Assembly (NCBI RefSeq): GCF_037038585.1
Contig: NC_092521.1
Coordinates: forward strand, 53,700,398 to 53,764,397
DNA: 64,000 nt
Source of the DNA: Patagioenas fasciata
Lineage: Eukaryota > Chordata > Aves > Columbiformes > Columbidae
Direction: 5' to 3'
Part shown: piece by piece, positions 39,290 through 46,077 of the stretch
How positions within the stretch are numbered: the first letter of the stretch is position 1
How the letters are laid out: each line of letters starts with the position of its first letter
The notes under the pieces: generated by a model
Seen by the model: the letters and a program-made list of their open reading frames with translations, nothing else
Told to the model about the DNA's origin: nothing
The model's database searches: none
Translations under genes and position numbers: made by a program

Positions 39290-39295
39290 ATTAAA
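39290..39295 (+). terminator. LTR polyadenylation signal (ATTAAA)
   Basis: ATTAAA, the commonest variant of AATAAA, lies about 30 bases after the predicted start site. This makes R roughly 55 bases long, with cleavage expected near 39310-39316. The functional copy for the genomic transcript is the one in the 3' LTR at 44905-44910. Gag, pro and pol would terminate there. Confidence 0.7.
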
Positions 39296-39410
39296 GAGTA
39301 CGGATGGTAAATTCACATTGAATTAGACTCCTTACTCTCGCCCGGCCCGCCCGTTCGATCAAAGAGCTTATGCCGGCGTCTGGATTCGTCGAATTTGCTA
39401 CCGCCACATT

Positions 39411-39428
39411 TGGTAGCAGAGGATGGTT
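39411..39428 (+). other. Primer-binding site for initiator tRNA-Met
   Basis: TGGTAGCAGAGGATGGTT starts two bases (TT) after the CA end of the 5' LTR. It is complementary to the last 18 bases of vertebrate initiator tRNA-Met, whose acceptor stem begins AGCAGAG and whose 3' end is CTCTGCTACCA. The tRNA would prime minus-strand DNA synthesis. Complementarity breaks after 18 bases, the usual length. This differs from tRNA-Trp in avian leukosis viruses and tRNA-Lys in many mammalian betaretroviruses. Confidence 0.85.
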
Positions 39429-39594
39429 CGTTAGCAAAGCATAACGCTCCGGATCGAAATTACTGCGGTAAGCAGCGTTCATAAAAACGGAGCCAAGCCG
39501 GGGTGTGGGATAGTGTGCTTAGTCCGGTATCAAAAGACGGGCACCAGTCGAGCTGGCCACTCGCATCCTACGTTAAGACCGCGCTGATAAGATA
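39429..39594 (+). promoter_or_regulatory. Leader with splice-donor candidate and likely packaging region
   Basis: The 166 bases between the primer-binding site and gag hold a donor-like GCG|GTAAGC, with the GT at 39468-39469, suited to a spliced env transcript. The rest ('aagccggggtgtgggatag', 'gtcgagctggccactcgc') is GC-rich, as packaging leaders often are; that role is inferred from position. The 12-mer CCTACGTTAAGA at 39567-39578 also occurs just outside the provirus at 45028-45039. Confidence 0.5.
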
Positions 39595-40833
39595 ATGGAT
39601 ATTGAAACAGCCGCGGCACTGCTGACGACTATTCTCTCTAAGAGAGGTATTGAATCGTCACAGGAAAAGCTAATCACATTGATTTTTTTAGCTCAGAAGT
39701 GGGGACACTTTGGGGAAGTTCCACTTTTGTTTTCCCCAACGGAATGGAGATCAGTGGGGGACACTATGTGGGACAAAACTATCAGAGGGGAAGAAGAGAA
39801 AGAAATTAAAGCTGTGAGAGAATTGTGGAAAACCGTATTAGAATCATTAGAAGTTTTGAAATCGGAACAACGTGCCGCCCTAAGAGCCGCGGAGGCGCTT
39901 GTCCCAGAACAAACCTGGACTGATAAAACTTGTCGTCCAAAAGAAAAGAGGGGCCTGTGGGCTACTCTGTGGGGTCTGCCTGCCGTTCGGGGTGGTCGCG
40001 GGGTCCCGGCTCAGCCAATACTTTCACAATCCGATCTGCAACGCGGATTAGAAACCGCGCGGCTCGTAAACAAAGAACCGGAAGTTTCCCCCTCCGAGTC
40101 TCTGGGGCAATGCGCCAAGAAGGCGGAAGTGCAACTAGTCGACTGTCCGGATGTGGGAGGCCCTGAGTGCCGCCCTCCTCCTACCGCTCCGCCTCTGCCC
40201 TGCCCCGAGCCGGACGCCCCCCCTGCCTCCGAGAAAAGCGTGGAGGCCGGGCCGGCGCAGCCGCCGGGGCCGGGGCCGCCTCAAACTTTGCCTCCGCAAG
40301 CACCCGCGGAAGTTTTTTGTGAGCCTCCTCCTACATCATTGGGCTCACCCCAAGCAGTAGAGCAGTTACTGCAAGTCATTACCAACAAGCTTGAACAACT
40401 TAACTTAAGAGTGTCAAATGTAGAGAAAAATAAGGAACAAATTGAGTTTCAAAAACCAGCTTGCCCTTCACAAACAATGCAATCAAAGGTGCCTATAGAT
40501 TCTACTGACCAGCCGCAGCCCCGACGTAGCAGATGGTCAGGGGTCATCAAAGATGCCATTCTAGAAGGTGATTGGTCTCCAGCAAAATTAGCCCTACCGG
40601 TAATTCAAAATATGAACACTCAGACAGCGGTATGGGAACCACACGATTGGAAAATCTTGCAGCAAGCAAAACAAACAATTATGAACTATGGTATACGTTC
40701 AGCAGCTACCGGACACAAAGAGCATCTCCGAACCTGTATCACAATCAGCGACACAACTGTGAACCAGGCTTCTTTCACCTCAACAAGCCAAGCACCGCAG
40801 GAAGCCTCGGAGTTGATGTGGAGACAGCAGTAG
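39595..40833 (+). pseudogene. gag: gag, truncated: matrix, proline-rich domain and start of capsid only
   Basis: The 412-codon frame opens at an ATG in good context (A at -3, G at +4). Residues 1-105 form a matrix-like helical domain without Met-Gly, so no N-myristoylation is expected. Residues 185-250 are strongly proline-rich and contain PTAP at 196-199, the late-domain motif that recruits Tsg101 for budding. Residues 255-285 form a short coiled coil. Capsid appears to begin at Pro335 ('LPVIQNMN'), but only to about residue 370; the last 40 residues or so read the wrong frame of the following pro region. The rest of capsid, its major homology region and the nucleocapsid zinc knuckles are missing. 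Such a protein could reach membranes or recruit ESCRT but should not assemble a core. The proline-rich segment (about 40160-40310) is far more GC-rich than its surroundings. Confidence 0.9.
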
Positions 40834-41531
40834 ATATAACATTGACCAATACTGCAATTCATAGAATACCAACGAATGCTAAAGGACCTTTATTTCGACA
40901 AGATAGTCTCATTGGAGGCCTATTGATTGGCCGTTCTTCTGCTAGTATCAAAGGTCTTATAGTAATACCAGGTATAATTGATGCAGATTTCACAGGAACT
41001 GTTCAAATCCTGGCCTACACTCTGCATCCGCCAATTTTTATTCCTTCTGGGAGTAGAATAGCTCAGGTAGTAGCACTGGAAAACTGCCTACCAATGCTTC
41101 CAGGAGTTCCTCCAGCATCCTCAACACAAAGGCATGATAAAGGATTTGGATCGACCGGTCCTGCAGTTTGCTTCACCTCATCAATGACTCAGCGTCCCAT
41201 GTTACGTGTGCAGCTATTTCAATCTGATTCTACTGTTGTTGTAGATGTAAATGCAATGCTTGATACTGGAGCTGATGTCTCCATCATTAGTCAATTCAAA
41301 TGGCCACGAAATTGGAAACTTCAAAAATCAATCTCTTCCACTGTTGCTGGAGTAGGGGGTCAAACTACTCCAAATATAAGTGTTGATCCCATTTCGATTA
41401 GTTTCCCTGAAGGTCAATGTGTTACCCTTAGGGTGTATGTAATGGAATTGCGAAGCAGCCTTGAGGCGCTTATTGGCCGTGACGTCTTGGGGCAACTTGG
41501 TGCCATGTTAACTACTTCACCTTTTCCTTAG
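40572..41531 (+). CDS. pro: pro: dUTPase plus aspartic protease
   Basis: The frame lies -1 to gag. Residues 1 to about 50 read the gag coding region out of frame, and genuine pro begins near 'NKPSTAGSLG' (residues 71-80). dUTPase (about 75-196) hydrolyses dUTP to protect reverse transcription from uracil. Visible motifs are AGSLGVDV, GRSS (120-123), GIIDADFTG (134-142), SGSRIAQ (159-165) and GFGSTG (191-196). In the third motif, Phe140 stands where Tyr is usual. The retropepsin (about 205-313) has catalytic DTGAD at 231-235, a glycine-rich flap 'VAGVGGQT' and 'IGRDVLGQLG' at 301-310. It would act as a dimer to mature Gag-Pol. The frame stops soon after, so the G-patch found in many betaretroviral proteases is absent. 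With gag cut, the normal gag-pro frameshift site has been lost. Confidence 0.9.
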   Translation: MVSSKISPTGNSKYEHSDSGMGTTRLENLAASKTNNYELWYTFSSYRTQRASPNLYHNQRHNCEPGFFHLNKPSTAGSLGVDVETAVDITLTNTAIHRIPTNAKGPLFRQDSLIGGLLIGRSSASIKGLIVIPGIIDADFTGTVQILAYTLHPPIFIPSGSRIAQVVALENCLPMLPGVPPASSTQRHDKGFGSTGPAVCFTSSMTQRPMLRVQLFQSDSTVVVDVNAMLDTGADVSIISQFKWPRNWKLQKSISSTVAGVGGQTTPNISVDPISISFPEGQCVTLRVYVMELRSSLEALIGRDVLGQLGAMLTTSPFP

Positions 41532-44221
41532 TGGTCACTGGAAAGCAGTTGCCCAACCCTCCATTGACCTGGTTAACAGATAGCCCAGTTTGGGTTGACC
41601 AGTGGCCATTAACAGAAGAGCGACTGCAAAAGGCACGTGAATTAGTAGAAGAGCAATTAGTTGCAGGCCATATCAAGCCTTCTACTAGTCCATGGAATAC
41701 CCCAATTTTTGTAATACCAAAAAAGAGTGGAAAGTGGCGATTATTACATGACTTGCGAAAGGTAAATGATCAAATGCAAGCCATGGGTGCTTTACAGCCT
41801 GGATTACCATCACCTGTAATGTTACCAGAAAATTGGCATATTCTAATTATAGATTTAAAGGATTGTTTCTTTACCATTCCTTTACATGAGCAAGATACAC
41901 AGCGTTTTGCATTTACACTGCCTTCAGTAAACAAAGCGGAACCAGCTAAAAGGTATGAATGGGTAGTGCTACCGCAAGGTATGAAAAATTCTCCTACACT
42001 GTGCCAAATGTATGTTGCATGGGCACTTCAACCTATTCGTGCATCATGGAAACAAACAATTATTTATCATTATATGGATGATATTCTGTTCTGTCAACAA
42101 GCTGAGTTCACAGAAAATTCCATAGTCCAAATTACAATCAAACTCAAAGAAAAGGGGTTGGTCATAGCTCCAGAGAAAGTTCAAAAGTCTGCACCTTGGA
42201 AATACCTTGGTTGGTCCATTTGTGATGCACAGATTCGTCCACAAAAAATTGAATTACATACTGATTTACAGACATTAAATGATGTCCAAAAATTGTTAGG
42301 GGACATACAATGGATTAGAAATTGCGTAGGCGTTACTAACAATGATATAGCACCTCTTACTTCACTTCTAAAAGGAGGTGATCCAGCTAAGAAAATAAGC
42401 TTAGAGTCCGTGCATCTCAAATGTCTTTCTGATATTACACAAAAAGTACAGACAAATTGGTCTAGCCGAAGACTTTCTGATCGACCAATTTCCCTCCTTA
42501 TTAGCAATCTAGAACATCCGTGTGCAATCATCTGCCAGTGGCAAAACAAAAACGGGGAATTCCCCATAGATGTTGCTACAGATTCTTCCTTTTGTGCCAC
42601 TGTCAGATCGAAAACAGAAAATGATTTACGATTATTAGAGTGGATTTTTCTCAGTGTCCAACCAAAATTCAGTATTCAAACGAGACCAGAAGCAATTGGA
42701 GAATTGATTCGAAAAGGAAGATCTCGAATATTAGAAATTAGCGGTCAGGAACCAGATGACATCAGTATTCCGATAAATGGAGCCGATTTAGAATGGTGGC
42801 TGAGACATTCAATGCCTATACAGAATGCATTATTAGGATTTATAGGCAAGGTACATTCACGACAACCAAAAGGTAAACTATGGCAATTCCTTAGAACAAA
42901 TCAGTGGTTAGAGAGAAGCAAAGTAAAAGCAAAACCTGTTGAAGGGCTTACAGTATATACAGATGCAGGAAAACGAAGACACCAGGCAGCATGTGTCTGG
43001 CAAGAGAATAGTCAATGGAAACAGCATTTAATTGAAGGTTCAAAAGAGGATTCATTGCAGACTTTAGAGCTCACGGCAGTAATATGGGCCTTAAATAATT
43101 GGCTGAAATCTGCTTTAAATGTTGTCACAGATTCTTTGTATGTAGCAGGTGTAATACCCAGAATGGAAAATGCCCTGTTAAGACAATCTAATAATCCTCG
43201 ATTAGGAAAATTGTTTGTACAATTGAGAGCTACTTTAAATCAAAGAAAAGAACCCTGCTGTGTGATTCGCATCCGCAGTTATCAATGGAATCTTGGTCTA
43301 GGTGAAGGAAATCAAATTGCAGATAGTTTAGTAAGTTCAGTACAGCACATGCCTCCAACAGATAAATTCCAACAAGCGAGACAAAGTCATGAGAGCTTTC
43401 ATCAGAATGCCAGAGGTCTCCAAAGACAATTCGATCTGACTTTAAATGAAGCAAGAAGTATTGTACAGGCATGTCCTCAGTGTGGAAGCCAGATGTTAGG
43501 TATAGGAATCGGTGTCAATCCTCGAGGTTTAAAAGCCTTAGAAGTATGGCAAATGGATGTGACACATGTGCCAGAATTTGGAAGACTTAAATATGTGCAT
43601 GTCACAATTGATACTTTTTCAAAAATGATATGGGCTACTGCTTTACCAGGGGAAAAAGCACTACATGTATGTAAACATCTTACAGCTTGTTTTGCTGTAA
43701 TGGGTGTCCCAGAAAAGATTAAGACAGACAATGGCCCTGCCTATGTTAGCCAGAAAGTTAGAACTTTTCTAATGAAATGGGGAGTGAAACACGTTACAGG
43801 TATACCTCATTCCCCAACAGGCCAAGGAATCATCGAGAGAGCACATCAAATGATTAAAGGGTATTTGAGCAAACAGAAGCAGGAAGAGTTAGATTGTCAA
43901 CAGCGTTTAGCAAAGGTGTTGTTTACCTTGAATTATTTATGTTTAACTGGAGACCATGAGGAGCCTCCTGTGATCATTCATCATTATCAGATCAGACTAG
44001 GAAGGAAAAACACTTTACCGGAATTCATGGTGAGATATCGTGATCCCACCACTGGATTGTGGAAGGGACCAGTACCTGTTATTTTTAATGGTAGAGGGTA
44101 TATGTGTCTCTCCACAGATCAAGGTCCATTGTGGGTTCCAAGCCGAGCAGTAAAGCCGGAGTTGAAACAAACTCAACCAAATCAACTCCCTGCAGCAGAA
44201 CCTTCGGAGGTCACAGAGTGA
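41483..44221 (+). CDS. pol: pol: reverse transcriptase, RNase H and integrase, full-length open frame
   Basis: Open from the stop at 41480-41482 to TGA at 44219-44221, -1 to pro, overlapping it by 49 bases. There is no ATG at the pol start; residues here are numbered from the GTG at 41531 (896 codons). The normal product is a Gag-Pro-Pol fusion. Reverse transcriptase has Asp108 and YMDD at 181-184. RNase H has Asp478, Glu513, Asp534 and Asp598; the usual His before the last Asp appears replaced by Tyr584 ('IRSYQWNLG'). Integrase has the zinc site H620-x3-H624 and C648-x2-C651, the D676, D733, E769 triad with DD35E spacing, and a C-terminal segment with 'GLWKGPVPV' and 'PLWVPSRAV'. No frameshift or stop interrupts it. 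Base composition is A-rich, as is common in retroviral pol. Confidence 0.95.
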   Translation, partial: RLGATWCHVNYFTFSLVVTGKQLPNPPLTWLTDSPVWVDQWPLTEERLQKARELVEEQLVAGHIKPSTSPWNTPIFVIPKKSGKWRLLHDLRKVNDQMQAMGALQPGLPSPVMLPENWHILIIDLKDCFFTIPLHEQDTQRFAFTLPSVNKAEPAKRYEWVVLPQGMKNSPTLCQMYVAWALQPIRASWKQTIIYHYMDDILFCQQAEFTENSIVQITIKLKEKGLVIAPEKVQKSAPWKYLGWSICDAQIRPQKIELHTDLQTLNDVQKLLGDIQWIRNCVGVTNNDIAPLTSLLKGGDPAKKISLESVHLKCLSDITQKVQTNWSSRRLSDRPISLLISNLEHPCAIICQWQNKNGEFPIDVATDSSFCATVRSKTENDLRLLEWIFLSVQPKFSIQTRPEAIGELIRKGRSRILEISGQEPDDISIPINGADLEWWLRHSMPIQNALLGFIGKVHSRQPKGKLWQFLRTNQWLERSKVKAKPVEGLTVYTDAGKRRHQAACVWQENSQWKQHLIEGSKEDSLQTLELTAVIWALNNWLKSALNVVTDSLYVAGVIPRMENALLRQSNNPRLGKLFVQLRATLNQRKEPCCVIRIRSYQWNLGLGEGNQIADSLVSSVQHMPPTDKFQQARQSHESFHQNARGLQRQFDLTLNEARSIVQACPQCGSQMLGIGIGVNPRGLKALEVWQMDVTHVPEFGRLKYVHVTIDTFSKMIWATALPGEKALHVCKHLTACFAVMGVPEKIKTDNGPAYVSQKVRTFLMKWGVKHVTGIPHSPTGQGIIERAHQMIKGYLSKQKQEELDCQQRLAKVLFTLNYLCLTGDHEEPPVIIHHYQIRLGRKNTLPEFMVRYRDPTTGLWKGPVPVIFNGRGYMCLSTDQGPLWVPSRAVKPELKQTQPNQLPAAEPSEVTE

Positions 44222-44348
44222 GGTGTAACCTTTGCATTGATTTAGCTGTGACATGTATGCGTACTATAGTTATATAAGTAGATCTTTAAACACCACTACC
44301 TCTTGAGTAAGTTTATCAACACCCAGCACATCGTTTGTTATAAGTTGA
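44222..44348 (+). other. Pol-env junction remnant without open frame
   Basis: Between the pol stop and the env stub, all + frames contain stops ('tttagctgtg', 'atataagtag'). This is presumably where most of env was lost; the exact junction cannot be placed without a full-length relative. No splice acceptor can be assigned with confidence. Confidence 0.5.
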
Positions 44349-44572
44349 GTATCTTTAAACCAAAGTTCTTGGAATTTGTTTAATCAATCCATTGCGATAT
44401 TTAAACGGCAATGGAATACCTCAGGTTTATTGCAAAGTGCACTGTTTATGTTGATTGTTGTTGTTATTTATATGTTATGTATAAGTTGTTTTTTATCACA
44501 TATCAAAAAAGGATTAGAACACACAGCTAATCAATCCTGGCTTGTCCAAAAAGAAAAAAAAAAAGGAGGAAT
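44349..44572 (+). pseudogene. env: env stub: membrane anchor and cytoplasmic tail of the transmembrane subunit
   Basis: A frame without ATG opens after a TGA at 44346-44348. It encodes a short pre-membrane segment ('FKRQWNTSGLLQ'), a hydrophobic span ('ALFMLIVVVIYMLCISCF') and a basic tail ('LSHIKKGLEH'). That order is typical of the end of a retroviral transmembrane envelope subunit. The surface subunit, cleavage site and fusion peptide are absent, so it cannot mediate entry. The frame runs through the polypurine tract and stays open to 44732 inside U3 of the 3' LTR, probably by chance. Confidence 0.7.
44548..44571 (+). other. Polypurine tract
   Basis: A run of purines, mostly A and ending in AGGAGGA, stops one base before the TG of the 3' LTR. 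It would resist RNase H and prime plus-strand DNA synthesis. Together with the TT between the 5' LTR and the primer-binding site, it fits removal of two terminal bases at each end by integrase. Confidence 0.9.
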
Positions 44573-45023
44573 TGTGGAGAGTCTCTGGCTGTGTGCTGTG
44601 AACAAGCCAGGGCTTGATGCAGCTGTGCTACACGGAAGGATTTCCCTGAGACACCAGAGACAAAAGGAAAGTAAACAGAAGCCGCTCTGCCCTCGACACA
44701 GGCTGCAGGAGGGGCGTTGCCGCTGCGCATGAACAGTCTGTGAACAGTGCCCTGCAGCCAATCACCATAGTGGGGGGGGATGAGTGACTGTGAGTGTAAC
44801 CAATTGTAGCCTGCACTTGCCGCATGGCCTTTTGGTATAGAGTATATAAGGCTTGGAAAAACGTGGTCTCGGGGACATTGATATTCAGTGTTGTTTAAGA
44901 GTTCATTAAAGAGTACGGATGGTAAATTCACATTGAATTAGACTCCTTACTCTCGCCCGGCCCGCCCGTTCGATCAAAGAGCTTATGCCGGCGTCTGGAT
45001 TCGTCGAATTTGCTACCGCCACA
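44573..45023 (+). repeat. 3' LTR (451 bp)
   Basis: Same length as the 5' LTR, and I found no difference on reading both, G-run included. TATA is at 44843-44849 and ATTAAA at 44905-44910, which should end viral transcripts near 44925-44931. The terminal CA at 45022-45023 is followed by the target duplication. Confidence 0.96.
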
Positions 45024-45029
45024 CTTCCC
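45024..45029 (+). repeat. Right target-site duplication of the provirus
   Basis: CTTCCC matches 38952-38957 exactly and marks the right edge of the insertion. Confidence 0.93.
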
Positions 45030-45994
45030 TACGTTAAGAACCACATGTCAAGCAGATGTTTCTGGGATTGTGCAGAGGACGCACTTTGAGAAATGTGACT
45101 GCCAAGGGTGCCAGGTAGGGTGATCGCACAGATGTCTTCTGGCCTTCTAACTTGTGTACTACCCTCCTCACACTGACTCATGTAATATTTTAGCTTTTAT
45201 TTGTATGCTAGCTATTCAATTTATTAAAAAAATTACAACACTCTAGAGAAAAAAAAAATGTAAGTTTTTTCTGAGAGTTATATTTTGTACTTCTAGAATC
45301 TGCTAAATTATACATTTCATCATAATGTTTAAAGGGCATTTTACAGTCATGTTGATTTCTGATTGTAAAGTGGAAACTGACAAGATAACTTATTTCCCCC
45401 CCAAAAGTTAACTTCTGAAGTTATACTGCAATGGTGAGCAATTCCTCATCTCCCTCTGCAAGGTCTCACAAATCATAACAGAACTTTCCAAATTGAGAAG
45501 CTATGCCAAGAGGATAAATCAGTATTTCAGACATGTCAGCTTATAAGTTCAGTTTCAAAACCACTCAGTGCTTAGAAACTCCCACTGATCTCTGTGGAAG
45601 CTTCTCATTACTATTTTATAATAAGGTTACTTTTTCAGATTTAAAAAAAAATGAATAAGCCTAATTTGTGTCTTTAAGTCTTAAAAACATTGGTTCAGTT
45701 CTTATTCAAGATATCCCACTCATATAATCACAATTCCTTGGCAGCTTTGGCCAGTTTTTTTTTTTTAATGTGATAATAAAATATTAGGTTTTAATAATAA
45801 TAATAAAAATCTTAACACTGTAAAATGATAAGAAGCCAGAATAATAACTGACTGTGAAAGTAGCTCGAAAGTAGGTCATATGGCCAAAAGCAAAATTGAC
45901 TTCTGTTGTGCTATCATATTCATGCAGAAGTACCAATAGTATAAAGGATATTTAGAAAATGACAAAAGCAAGAAAATTTCAAGTTAAATGATTT
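45030..45994. other. AT-rich unique DNA right of the provirus
   Basis: No gene or repeat family was recognised. A short AAT-repeat patch lies at about 45792-45806. The first ten bases (45030-45039) finish the 12-mer shared with the provirus leader. Confidence 0.55.
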
Positions 45995-46077
45995 GACTTC
46001 TGGAAGTGCTGAGTACCCACAGATCTGACTGAAGTCAGTAGGAGCTGCCAGCATTTAACACTGCTGAAAATCAAGGT
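45995..46077. repeat. Palindromic amniote repeat fossil
   Basis: 'ggaagtgctgagtaccca' on the left is an imperfect inverted match to 'gccagcatttaacactgct' on the right. Between them lies 'ctgactgaagtcagtaggag', which contains the near-palindrome 'actgaagtcagt'. This fits a common amniote repeat with hairpin symmetry (phrases like 'gtgctgagcaccc' and 'gacttcaatggg'). It is short and diverged; the family name is left open. Confidence 0.45.

Larger units (their letters stand above)
38958..39408 (+). repeat. 5' LTR (451 bp)
   Basis: Starts TGTGG and ends CCACA, a 5-bp inverted repeat at the termini. I read it as identical to the 3' LTR, including a run of eight G within U3. From the TATA box and polyadenylation signal, U3 spans roughly 38958-39259, R is short (about 39260-39315) and U5 runs to 39408. 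U5 is CpG-rich ('ctcgcccggcccgcccgttcg' region near 39337-39357). The many intact CpGs contrast with the CpG-poor flanks and fit a young element. This LTR would drive genomic transcription. Confidence 0.96.
38958..45023 (+). mobile_element. Young betaretrovirus-like endogenous provirus, gag- and env-deleted
   Basis: A 6066-bp provirus with both LTRs, primer-binding site, gag, dUTPase-protease, pol, env stub and polypurine tract in canonical order. Three coding frames step by -1 (gag to pro to pol), and a dUTPase domain precedes the protease; both are betaretroviral traits. Gag lacks the Met-Gly start of most betaretroviruses. The LTRs appear identical, so insertion was recent and may be polymorphic in the population. 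Capsid is cut after about 37 residues, nucleocapsid is absent and env is reduced to its membrane anchor. The copy is therefore defective for particle formation and entry but keeps an apparently complete enzyme frame. I cannot assign it to a named family without a search. Confidence 0.96.

Noticed and set aside
38741..39316. 191-codon minus-strand frame over the 5' LTR, and its twin at 44527-44931
   Set aside because: The shared protein is simply the antisense of the LTR; its ends run into unrelated flank or provirus interior. No sign of an antisense gene.
42044..42600. Minus-strand frames inside pol
   Set aside because: Shadows of the real pol frame.
44573..44732. Env-stub frame continuing about 50 codons into U3, like an LTR-encoded accessory gene
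   Set aside because: It is short, has no start of its own, and lies in the region needed for U3 signals; chance is enough to explain it.
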